Origin: a virus
Direction: 5' to 3' (one strand)
Length of the DNA stretch: 50,583 nt
Virus record (IMG/VR): IMGVR_UViG_3300017917_003765
Coordinates: 1-50,583 of that record
The position numbers and the translations under genes are program-made. This document shows positions 43,201 through 50,583 of the stretch, piece after piece. The notes under the pieces were generated by a model. The model saw only the letters and a list, made by a program, of their open reading frames with translations. It made no database searches and was not told the origin of the DNA. Numbering within the stretch: the stretch's first letter is position 1; each line of letters begins with the position of its first letter.

Positions 43201-45759
43201 GCTCCTAGTGCATCAGATGTACTGTTAATTTTAAACAACAATAACTGGCGCAGCACTGTTCCAGGACTAGTTGAGTTTGGTACTATAACTGATACTACAG
43301 TGTCCCCTTTCTCAGCTCTAGAAAGTTCTGGATCACATCTTCTTTTAAAAACAGAACTAGTAAGCGCCAATAAAAAAACGGAAACTGTGGCCTTAGGAAC
43401 AGGCGATTTTACTATAGAAGGTTATTATTACAAATACGGGCAGGTCTGGGACGATAAAACTTATTTCTTTTCATTGCGCGGAGCCAGTATTGCTGGTCAA
43501 AAATTTCAAGGATCAGTTTTTAACGTAGAGGTTTCTATAATCAACAGAACCTCTGAAAAGGGTTACTACATAGTTGTACCCAACGGCGCTTATGCTGACA
43601 AAACTAGTTCAATGTTTGTTGAAGTCTACAAGTATACTACATTACCACCAACAAATAAATGGATTCATGTAGCTTTGGTTAGAAAAGATGCTGTCATGAC
43701 ACTGTTTATTGATGGTGTTGCTATCTGGATGCAGGTAGATCAAGGATTTAATCTGGTCAAATCTTATGTGGTCATTGGTGGTAAAGAAACAGAAAATAAA
43801 TTTGCTGGTCTAGTATCTAATTTTAGAATATCTAAAACTGCAAGATATTCTTCCTTAGTTAATATTTCGCAAGATCCTTTTGTAAGTAACTCTATCATAG
43901 ATCCGTATTATGAGAATGTGGGTGTGCTTGCGCATTTTGAAACTGAGAATTACAAAAGAAGACCTGCTGCTAGCCCTAAGAATTCTCCCTTAGTAAATTA
44001 CGGACATAGTAACAATATTTTTCTTCAAAGTGCAGTAACACATACACTGTATACAAGTGCATATAATTTTAATTATCAGGGTGTATTTGGTTTTGATGTA
44101 ACCGATAAAAACAATAAAGTTATTTTTGAAAGCAGAAACTTGCCACGAGATCATAATTTAGGATTAATGTTACATCCTGAATCATCGGTCAGAGGTATAC
44201 ATGTTAGATACGATGCTGCTAAGGCGTTTTACTATCAGCATGCTTTATTTAATTCGCATAGTGTTGGCCCGGGCCCAAGAATGTGGATACCACCTAAACG
44301 CACCAAGGGTGGTAAATACGACCCCAAAGGACCAGGTGCCAAGGGCATGTATCCATCCATGGTTACCCTTAAAAAGAAAGATCCTGCTACTGGTACAACA
44401 GTAACTGTTACAGAACAAGGGCTTAAATCTTTAGATCTCAAAAGTCAATTATATGGTAAATTTATTAATGTTGGTATAGAAGGAGTAGAATTAACTCTAA
44501 AGTCTGCTGGCGGTGGTGGTCCCATACTCATGGATCGTTGTACATTTAGATTTGCTAATACATCCTATTTTCCAACCTACAATATAAACGTGACTGGTGT
44601 TATGGACATAGGGCCATCAGCAAATCAGGGTAATCTTTATATTACAAATAGCGTGTTTGGTGGTCCTGATGCTAACAGCCTTCCTCGCTCTAAATTCCAA
44701 TCTAATTACATTACAATTGGGGCCGAATGGTGGAAAAAACCTAAATGGCCAAGGTTTGCCTTTAAACCAGATTTAAATCAACGTGTCCCTGTAATTAGAA
44801 AAACGTTCTTTGGAGCCAATATAGCTGCCAATACATTTACCATTGTAAATAGTCCCATACCACCAGGTTTTACCATAGCAGGACTTACATTTAAAGTTGG
44901 TAGAAATCCATCGGAACGATATGTAAACGATGCTTCAGCAGTACGTACTCTTATACCTGCCATACTTAAGGGAGCAACTACAGTAGGATTTAGAGATGCT
45001 AATGCCAATGTTCTATTGCATGGTACAGCCAGCACAGGCTCAGGCAGTCTGTATTTTCCGCCTACAACTGACACTTTAACTCCAACACAGCAGTTAGCTC
45101 TGCTATCAGGCTATCCTTATGTTGTAACAAATTCTTCATTACAGAATAATACTGGTAATTGGAAAATTAGTTTGCATCTGTATCACCTAGGACCATTCTT
45201 GGGTACTCTTAGATACGAGACTATTTTTATTTCTGGACGTTATGTTCCACCAGGTAAGGGTATTGTATTTGGAGATTTAGTGCCTGGAAGCTGGCAACTA
45301 AGTGCCAGATCATATGCTGCTCCTTTGCCAGTGTCAGCAAAAAATCCTGTATTTGTTCCGGCTACATCTAGATTCCAGCTAGAGCTTTATAGAAAAGGAA
45401 CTCCACAGTCTGGAGATAGAGGTAAGTTTAGTCTGATTGGTGGTGATTTTAGACCTAATACCTGGTACAAAGTAGACATAGAATTCAACAATACTGTGGT
45501 TGGTTTATATGTAAATAATGCTCTAATAAAGGAAACCGAATATTCTGATGATATCATAAAATATCCAAATCAGGACTACTCAATAAACAGTCAGTATTTG
45601 TTTTACTTGGGCAAACCTCCTCTGTATGGACAGTTTTGGTCGCCCTTTAGAACCAGAAGTTGGACCGGATACATACAGTATGTCAGAACATTTAGCGGTG
45701 AGGATCTAACTAATAATGATGTTGGTGTATATTCGGGCGCCTATAAATGGGTCCTTTGA
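40240..45759 (+). CDS. Giant adhesin: parallel beta-helix with five LamG/ConA-like domains
   Basis: 1839 residues. Residues 46-70 (DGGSDIDGDGSFEKPFANV) start a pectate-lyase-like beta-helix with a calcium-binding DxDxDGS loop. LamG (concanavalin-like) domains follow at roughly 315-520, 585-735, 800-1000, 1040-1215 and 1640-1839, each with a FTIE(F/G/M) strand, a W-H(V/F)A(F/L) strand and an LF-NG turn. Between the fourth and fifth the beta-helix resumes (GIHVRYDAAKAFYY, MDRCTFRFANTSYF). LamG domains bind glycans or proteins, so the protein is probably a receptor-binding fibre or a glycan-binding spike. No catalytic motif recognised. Preceded by the first fibre gene and followed by a late promoter. 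Confidence 0.8.
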   Translation: MAISRSRKARKTPPDLRYYPYFPLAYREFIKTVPYEFRVHVKKEVDGGSDIDGDGSFEKPFANVEYAINYVVNKTVAAPWTKWGFIIYPGTYTAKGTVNPKRNKHPDYRVNLFTDTFQNPIPKLPDSQRYTITTTTTTSKSGKEIVKTTKTDNYAGHAFMSTPEWTYNFQFIGAGGNTRIDFQTYPYYYNPSTKKFWNVNEAIAGNEKLAYLGIYPKFYNTANRANVQGGFTITEQNFSNVAIPFTVAEDGNYVFRYYTERRADNTLYRIPTHYGNTLQKGLFFDERHAWYYLNTTNTNPTGNSELFETGNIYINGTASIEYDTGKFGNCLSLNGGGFYVPYEANSILDFGTGDFTIEMYVKLGRGTVTGPLFSNYRSMTREFSYEASISSEALRIRMYHLNSVTSARTTTLRSKRLSRDVWYHVAFARSGTTAYLFLNGALVDTQTTFSGTGVTRTPVTYSFPTNRPGTFYVGSSQTSTIQLFLYNRSGNVFVDEVRVSNVFRYLPGNVTVPTTAFLNDNNTVALFSLDKNLSDNNSPDTRVETIQILPPRGTAVITPYAFNNESGNVANSILTKTGSWLNVDYNSRHNLNNIFTIEFWALVPKTINGTVAIISKDGTPNKKSFAIELGPYIRIKLSYYGTAWDLDHTFYDRSFFNTFNHFVISKSGGQVRLFKNGYLLSTVNTVDVPLFASDANVYIGSSNDTGTNSDTIVINNLRIADNVYIDSNYTLPAADLSPTEHTDTVLLIGQTGNVLTDASPVNNIVRNKTKNSQNFVGLGSNVAAIPVVPFAISGYSAYWPGTTNTYYSIDSGSVSIIAESTWTIEGFFRYTNYPRSSYVTLATNSSNDRIIRNQFKLYVDGETLKLNVIRSILTADEAQATGFDRAIPLDSDCGTILNGWNHFALVNDVGVLKVFLNGVQTITLNAGFGTGISVNSLPVELIYSQGLIIGRGKNLSRSGNFNGYISNYRISDIAQYNTNFTVPNTQFAPSASDVLLILNNNNWRSTVPGLVEFGTITDTTVSPFSALESSGSHLLLKTELVSANKKTETVALGTGDFTIEGYYYKYGQVWDDKTYFFSLRGASIAGQKFQGSVFNVEVSIINRTSEKGYYIVVPNGAYADKTSSMFVEVYKYTTLPPTNKWIHVALVRKDAVMTLFIDGVAIWMQVDQGFNLVKSYVVIGGKETENKFAGLVSNFRISKTARYSSLVNISQDPFVSNSIIDPYYENVGVLAHFETENYKRRPAASPKNSPLVNYGHSNNIFLQSAVTHTLYTSAYNFNYQGVFGFDVTDKNNKVIFESRNLPRDHNLGLMLHPESSVRGIHVRYDAAKAFYYQHALFNSHSVGPGPRMWIPPKRTKGGKYDPKGPGAKGMYPSMVTLKKKDPATGTTVTVTEQGLKSLDLKSQLYGKFINVGIEGVELTLKSAGGGGPILMDRCTFRFANTSYFPTYNINVTGVMDIGPSANQGNLYITNSVFGGPDANSLPRSKFQSNYITIGAEWWKKPKWPRFAFKPDLNQRVPVIRKTFFGANIAANTFTIVNSPIPPGFTIAGLTFKVGRNPSERYVNDASAVRTLIPAILKGATTVGFRDANANVLLHGTASTGSGSLYFPPTTDTLTPTQQLALLSGYPYVVTNSSLQNNTGNWKISLHLYHLGPFLGTLRYETIFISGRYVPPGKGIVFGDLVPGSWQLSARSYAAPLPVSAKNPVFVPATSRFQLELYRKGTPQSGDRGKFSLIGGDFRPNTWYKVDIEFNNTVVGLYVNNALIKETEYSDDIIKYPNQDYSINSQYLFYLGKPPLYGQFWSPFRTRSWTGYIQYVRTFSGEDLTNNDVGVYSGAYKWVL

Positions 45760-45761
45760 TC

Positions 45762-45769
45762 CATAAATA
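45762..45769 (+). promoter_or_regulatory. Late promoter CATAAATA before the last fibre gene
   Basis: Late -10 element three bases after the stop codon of the LamG adhesin, 20 bases before the ATG at 45790. The leader ATTAAAATAATCTCGTAGACC lacks a strong ribosome site. Confidence 0.7.
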
Positions 45770-45789
45770 TTAAAATAATCTCGTAGACC

Positions 45790-48700
45790 ATGCCATCACA
45801 GTCACTCACCCTAGCTACTCTTTTAGATTCCGATGGATCGTTGGCCAATCTAAGCATCACCGAAGATGCTTTGGCTAATGGGATCATCACATCTCGTACT
45901 ATAAATGTAGCCAGTGTAACTACTGACTTTGTTAGTGAGGGATTCGCTAATCTTTATTATACCGATGCACGTGCACGCCTGGCCATTAGCGTCATAGGAG
46001 CCGGTAGTTATGACAATGCCAATGGTATTATAAACATTGGCGGCAACAGTCTTAATACCTCCAATGTTTCCGAAGGCGCCAACCTCTACTTTACAAATGC
46101 TCGAGCTCGAGCTGCTATTTCCGCATTTGACAACACCATAATTTACAACGAAGCAACAGGTGCTATAAGTGCCAATGCTGCTGCTTTGGGTGGTGTTGGT
46201 GGTGGTCCTAATGTTATAAGTGTAAATGGTCAGGTTGGTGTAGTTACACTTCAGACCGATGACATCGCTGAGACGACTAATTTATATTTTACAAATACTC
46301 GAGTTCGTGCAGCCTTAGACCCCGATGAAACCATTTTATATAATTCTTCCAATGGTTGGTTAAGCATTGGACAAAATGTAACACCTGAAAGTAATGTAGT
46401 ATTCAATGAAGCCAATTTAAAAATATTGATCATTGAAGATGAAAACTATTTTGGCAACGGTACAATAAGTTTTAGCAATAATACTAATGCCTTTGTTTTT
46501 AGTAACACAATAATACCTGCTACAGATAATCTATACAATCTAGGTACTACAGGCATTGTCTGGAATACCCTGCATGTACATACCATAAATTCAAACATTA
46601 TTAATGTTAGCAATACTGTCATAGCAGACAACTTTGTTGGTAGTTTTACTGGCGATTTTATTCGTACTATTATAGTAAGCAGTGATCTTAATAGCATTGT
46701 TATAGATCAAGAAAGTAATCCGTCCCTGTTCTTACCCAAAGGATCTAATGTAGTATTTGATCTTAGTAATCCTTTGTTAAATGGTATTGGCTTTGAGATA
46801 GGTTATGATACTAACCCCCTAGGTAATAGCGAAGATGTTCTGGGTATCACCTATGTTGTAAATGGCCTAGTAACAACACGTGAAGATTATACCAGTAGTT
46901 TTAATGCCAGCAACACCAGACTCATGTACTTTAATGTGCTACAAAGTACTGGTAATAGTCTGGTATACTATAGCCCTGAATATCCCACCTGGAAAGCTCC
47001 ATTGGTGGTTGCGCCTCCAGCCAATACAGATGAGGTTGTAGAAGGCGATCAAAATCTTTACTATTCCGAAGAAAGAGTACAGCAGGTACTCAGCTCTGTT
47101 GCCGATGGCAATGTTGGTATTATCTATGACGAAAATTTAAATCTTCTTACTTTAAGTCAGGACATTACGGCTAATGCTGACATAGAGTTTAGAACTGTAA
47201 CTGCCAATGTTGCTTTTTATGGTGACATCTATGGTAATTTGTATGGAAATATTTTTGGGTTCGTAGCTAACCTAGATAATTTTACTACTGATGATATTGT
47301 AGAAGGCAGCAACAATGCCTATTTTACTAACCTAAGAGTACGCCAGAGTTTAAGCGCAGGAGCAGGTCTTGATTATAGTCCCATATTAGGGCAATTTAGT
47401 TTACCTTCCATAGCAACAGTTAATGCTAACGTATATGGTGGCACAACTGTAATACCAGTTATCAATGTTGATTCCAAAGGTAAAGTAGTATTTGTTACCA
47501 ATGTACTTCCAAACTATAGCAATGTAACTACCAATGTAGCACCCAATGTTAACGGGGTCTTAAATCTTGGTACCAGCACCAGACGCTGGAAAGACATTTA
47601 TTTGTCTGGTAATAGCATATATCTAGGCAATTCAACTATTAGAGAATCTAGTGATGGTAATATTACTATTGTAAATGCCATTACTAATCTACCAGCCGAT
47701 CTAGTAGTTAACACCGGTGCATTAGTTGAAACTGGTACCAATTTATTTTTTAGTAATGATAGAGCAATAGCTGCAGTTTCATCTTTGCCCATAACAAATG
47801 TTACTGCACAGGTAATTACTACAGGAAATACCATAATAAACGATAACAGCATTACCACTGTTACGATTACAGGTAATCTTGTAGGTAATGTTACAGGTTA
47901 TGTTAGCAATATTGATAATTTTAGCACTACAAATCTAAAAGAAGGTGCTAATCTATACTTTACAAATACTAGGGCTAGAGGTGCTTTAAGTCAAAATTCT
48001 GGTCAGGCAAATTACAATGATAGCACTGGTGTTATAACTATACCAACAACAACTTCGCACATAGCCGAAGGTGCAAATCTTTACTTTACTAATAACAGAG
48101 TTTGGAGTAATGTTGGAGCGAACATTGGTCTTATCTGGGACACGCTAGACAATATTACAACTGGTACTGGTGCCAATGCTATATCAACCAGTAATGTCGC
48201 TGAAGGTGCTAATTTATACTTTACCAATGCCCGTGTATTGGCAGCATTAACTAATACTACATCCAATCAAGCCAACATTAGTGTCAAGGGCATAGAAGTA
48301 AAGGACAGGATTTTCTTATCTAGTTCTACTGGTGCCATAGAATTTGATCCAAATGGCATGAATGATTATGCCAACATTAAACTGGTTGATAATGCAGGGG
48401 TAGCTAGACTTACATTCTATGTTGGTGACAATACTGTAGATGGTATAGATTTTAGAGTTCCTAGTTCTAACAACGGTGTACAAATCAATGATTATCAGGT
48501 CTGGCACGCTGGGAACGATGGTTCGGGGTCAGGTCTTGACGCAGACTTGTTGGATGGTCTAGATTCTGCATCATTCCTTCAGACTGGAACTACAACAACC
48601 AGCATAGGAGAAGGCACTAATCTATATTTCACCAACGAAAGAGTTTGGGCTAATGTTGGACCCAACATAGGTAGTTTATGGTCTACTATTACAGGAATTA

Positions 48701-50583
48701 CTACAGGTTCTGGTGCAGGAGCCATAACAACCAGTAATGTAGCCGAAGGCGCCAACCTATATTTTACTAATGCCAGAGCTCGTACTGCGTTGTCTGGTGG
48801 TACTGGTGTAGACTACAATCCAAGTACAGGAACTATAAGTTTATTCCAAAATGTTAGTACACATAGTGATGTAACATTTGCCAATGTAATTATCACAGGT
48901 AATCTATCAGTACAAGGCAACGCTTTATTATTTGAATCGAATTCATTACTAATCAGCGATCCGTTATTTCAAATAGGCAAAAATCCCATAGAAGGCGATG
49001 CTGTTGATTTAGGATTTTTCGCGCACTACAAAGATACTGGTGATATAGAACGTCATGCTGGTCTGTTCAGAGATGCAACAGATGGTCAGTTCAAATTATT
49101 CGCCAATCTAGATCCTGAACCAGTTAACACTGTTGATATTAGTAACCTAAGTTACGAAAAAGCCAATCTTGTTGTCGAATATTTGGTTGGTAAAGTTACT
49201 GATATTTCAAATCATACAACAACAGAATTAGCCGAAGGCGCAAATCTTTATTTTACTGATGACAGAGTCTGGGCCAATGTTGGCTCTAACATAGGAAATA
49301 TTTGGTCGACTGTTACTGGAATTACTACAGGCAATGGTTTTGGTGCTCTAACAACCAGTATAGTAGCCGAAGGTTCTAATCTTTATTTTACCAATGCCAG
49401 AGCTCGTGCTGCTATAAGTGTTTTAGGTACTGGTAGCTATGACGAAGCCAATGGTATCATCAATATAGTTGGTGGTGTTGAGTCTGTAAATGGTCTTACT
49501 GGTAACGTTGTACTAACAACAGCCAACATTGCCGAAGATTCTAATCTTTACTTTACTAATGCCCGATCGGTTGCAGCCTTAGGCGGACAGTTGGTTGGCG
49601 TAAGCAATGCTGTTAGTTTCGCCAATGTTACAGCCAATATTTTCTATGGTAACGTTGGTGGCGGAGCCAATAATCAGCTGTTATATCAAACAGCTACAGA
49701 TGTTACAGGCTTCATAGCAGCACCTAATGTCAATTATACATTCCTTAGATATGATAGCGCTAATGGTATAGTCTGGTCAGAGTTACCAGGTGCAAATACT
49801 ATTTCCTATCTGGCTAATAGCATAGCACTTGATCCTAGCTACGGAACCTATAATTCAGGTAATGTTCTTAGTATACAGACTGTTGGTGATTACAATCTTG
49901 ATGCAAATAATTATTACAGCATCAACGAAACTGCAACTACACCAGGTTACATAGCCTACATAGATTTTAGCAACGTTCAGATTTTCAATAGAATCGTCAT
50001 TAACCTATTCTATACACAAAATTCTGCACATGTCATTTATGTTGATTTATGGAACATTACTACATTAGCCTGGGATAGTTTTGGTACCTACAACGGTCTA
50101 GGTTCTTATTATCAGTTTGCATTGGCAGTTTTAAATCCAGACAAATATATTGAAGCCAATGGTTTGGTTGAGATGCGTCTGTATCATGCCAGCCCAGGTA
50201 ATACTGGTCATAATCATAGAATAGATTATGTTGCTCTGGAATATAGTTCACAAGGACCTCAAGGTCCCAAGGGTACTACGGGTTCTACAGGAGCTACAGG
50301 AGCAGGTGTAGCAACTGGCGGCACAGAAGGACAAATTCTTTACAAAGCCAATAGTACTAATTATGCTACTTACTGGGGCAATCTAATAACCAGCAATGTA
50401 GCCGAAGGTGCTAATCTTTATTTTACCAATACCAGAGTACAAAGCTATTTGTCTAATGTAGATGGTAATATAATACCAGCTACAGATAATTATTACAATT
50501 TGGGTTCACCAACAAATTGGTGGAAGTCCTTATATCTGTCAGGTAGCACCATTTACTTTAGAGAAGGTGGTAATTTATCTGTA
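45790..50583 (+). CDS. Long tail fibre with VAEGxNLYFTNAR repeats (partial, cut by window edge)
   Basis: An uninterrupted frame of 1598 codons from ATG 45790 to the window end, with no stop. It contains about 14 copies of the fibre repeat (V/I)AEGxNLYFTNxR, three almost equal 62-residue double repeats (see separate entries), the fibre motif VWHAGNDGSGSGLDADLLDG near residue 904, a DPLFQIGKNPIEGDAVDLGFF segment shared in type with the first fibre, and a collagen-like Gly-X-Y stretch of six triplets near residue 1489 (GPQGPKGTTGSTGATG). It is the distal receptor-binding fibre or a major part of it. The C-terminal receptor domain lies outside the window. Confidence 0.85.
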   Translation, partial: MPSQSLTLATLLDSDGSLANLSITEDALANGIITSRTINVASVTTDFVSEGFANLYYTDARARLAISVIGAGSYDNANGIINIGGNSLNTSNVSEGANLYFTNARARAAISAFDNTIIYNEATGAISANAAALGGVGGGPNVISVNGQVGVVTLQTDDIAETTNLYFTNTRVRAALDPDETILYNSSNGWLSIGQNVTPESNVVFNEANLKILIIEDENYFGNGTISFSNNTNAFVFSNTIIPATDNLYNLGTTGIVWNTLHVHTINSNIINVSNTVIADNFVGSFTGDFIRTIIVSSDLNSIVIDQESNPSLFLPKGSNVVFDLSNPLLNGIGFEIGYDTNPLGNSEDVLGITYVVNGLVTTREDYTSSFNASNTRLMYFNVLQSTGNSLVYYSPEYPTWKAPLVVAPPANTDEVVEGDQNLYYSEERVQQVLSSVADGNVGIIYDENLNLLTLSQDITANADIEFRTVTANVAFYGDIYGNLYGNIFGFVANLDNFTTDDIVEGSNNAYFTNLRVRQSLSAGAGLDYSPILGQFSLPSIATVNANVYGGTTVIPVINVDSKGKVVFVTNVLPNYSNVTTNVAPNVNGVLNLGTSTRRWKDIYLSGNSIYLGNSTIRESSDGNITIVNAITNLPADLVVNTGALVETGTNLFFSNDRAIAAVSSLPITNVTAQVITTGNTIINDNSITTVTITGNLVGNVTGYVSNIDNFSTTNLKEGANLYFTNTRARGALSQNSGQANYNDSTGVITIPTTTSHIAEGANLYFTNNRVWSNVGANIGLIWDTLDNITTGTGANAISTSNVAEGANLYFTNARVLAALTNTTSNQANISVKGIEVKDRIFLSSSTGAIEFDPNGMNDYANIKLVDNAGVARLTFYVGDNTVDGIDFRVPSSNNGVQINDYQVWHAGNDGSGSGLDADLLDGLDSASFLQTGTTTTSIGEGTNLYFTNERVWANVGPNIGSLWSTITGITTGSGAGAITTSNVAEGANLYFTNARARTALSGGTGVDYNPSTGTISLFQNVSTHSDVTFANVIITGNLSVQGNALLFESNSLLISDPLFQIGKNPIEGDAVDLGFFAHYKDTGDIERHAGLFRDATDGQFKLFANLDPEPVNTVDISNLSYEKANLVVEYLVGKVTDISNHTTTELAEGANLYFTDDRVWANVGSNIGNIWSTVTGITTGNGFGALTTSIVAEGSNLYFTNARARAAISVLGTGSYDEANGIINIVGGVESVNGLTGNVVLTTANIAEDSNLYFTNARSVAALGGQLVGVSNAVSFANVTANIFYGNVGGGANNQLLYQTATDVTGFIAAPNVNYTFLRYDSANGIVWSELPGANTISYLANSIALDPSYGTYNSGNVLSIQTVGDYNLDANNYYSINETATTPGYIAYIDFSNVQIFNRIVINLFYTQNSAHVIYVDLWNITTLAWDSFGTYNGLGSYYQFALAVLNPDKYIEANGLVEMRLYHASPGNTGHNHRIDYVALEYSSQGPQGPKGTTGSTGATGAGVATGGTEGQILYKANSTNYATYWGNLITSNVAEGANLYFTNTRVQSYLSNVDGNIIPATDNYYNLGSPTNWWKSLYLSGSTIYFREGGNLSV
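48064..48249 (+). repeat. 62-codon fibre repeat, copy 1
   Basis: Encodes AEGANLYFTN, then RVWSNVGANIG, ITTGTG, TSNVAEGANLYFTNAR. Same length and layout, without gaps, as copies at 48607 and 49231. Confidence 0.85.
48607..48792 (+). repeat. 62-codon fibre repeat, copy 2
   Basis: Encodes GEGTNLYFTN, RVWANVGPNIG, ITTGSG, TSNVAEGANLYFTNAR; aligns gap-free with copies 1 and 3. Confidence 0.85.
49231..49416 (+). repeat. 62-codon fibre repeat, copy 3
   Basis: Encodes AEGANLYFTD, RVWANVGSNIG, ITTGNG, TSIVAEGSNLYFTNAR; aligns gap-free with copies 1 and 2. Confidence 0.85.

Noticed and set aside
45790-50583. Several short minus-strand frames within the last fibre
   Set aside because: They are out-of-frame shadows of a repetitive gene; the plus frame is open for 1598 codons.

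Overview
The window is one contiguous piece of a T4-like myovirus genome (contractile tail), AT-rich, with tightly packed genes, many sharing TAATG or ATGA stop/start overlaps. It carries recognisable T4-type proteins: single-stranded DNA-binding protein gp32, helicase loader gp59, late co-activator gp33, head completion gp4, and baseplate/tail proteins gp25, gp26, gp48, gp51, gp53, gp6, gp7, gp8 and gp5/gp27-like hub proteins. Protein style (cysteine-free gp32, giant marine/freshwater-type baseplate and fibre proteins, a SleB-like hydrolase, 2-oxoglutarate oxygenases) points to the cyanophage/pelagiphage side of the T4-like group rather than to enteric T-evens. Two small secreted proteins resemble those of freshwater Burkholderiales-type bacteria, so a Gram-negative aquatic host is likely; the exact host is not shown by the sequence.

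Layout. (1) 1-5887, rightward: two 2OG-Fe(II) oxygenases, an outer-membrane-barrel-like protein behind a late promoter, a SleB-like cell-wall hydrolase, a membrane protein, gp33, gp59 with an overlapping coiled-coil ORF, gp32, and small secreted/hypothetical proteins separated by hairpin terminators. (2) 5884-10677, leftward: gp4, a conserved T4-type protein, a tail-tube-fold (gp54-like) protein, gp26, gp51 (a 56-codon gene), a holin, and a probable tape measure. (3) 10704-50583, rightward: gp48, gp53, gp27-like hub, gp5-like spike lysozyme, a separate needle/peptidase, gp25, gp6, gp7, gp8, a DUF4815-type structural protein apparently divided over three genes, and three large fibre/adhesin genes, the last cut by the window edge. 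Regions 2 and 3 diverge from a 36-bp palindromic late-promoter pair in which each promoter contains the start codon of the opposing gene.

How the parts work together: replication and late-transcription factors (gp32, gp59, gp33) drive late gene expression from NATAAATA promoters seen at six places. The baseplate assembles from hub (gp27/gp5/gp26/gp51/gp48/gp54) and wedge (gp53/gp25/gp6/gp7/gp8) parts. Unusually many wedge-associated proteins carry extra adhesion modules: Calx-beta repeats, proline-rich linkers, a fibrinogen-like segment, an LCCL-like domain, LamG domains and DUF4214-like repeats. Most striking are: a Calx-beta domain that appears cut in two between gp7 and the next gene; a prolyl-4-hydroxylase-like enzyme in a genome that also encodes extensin-like Pro-rich linkers and a collagen-like Gly-X-Y stretch; and a 242-nt out-of-frame overlap at the end of gp59. 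Almost all bases are coding; no tRNA, CRISPR array, transposon or integrase was seen.
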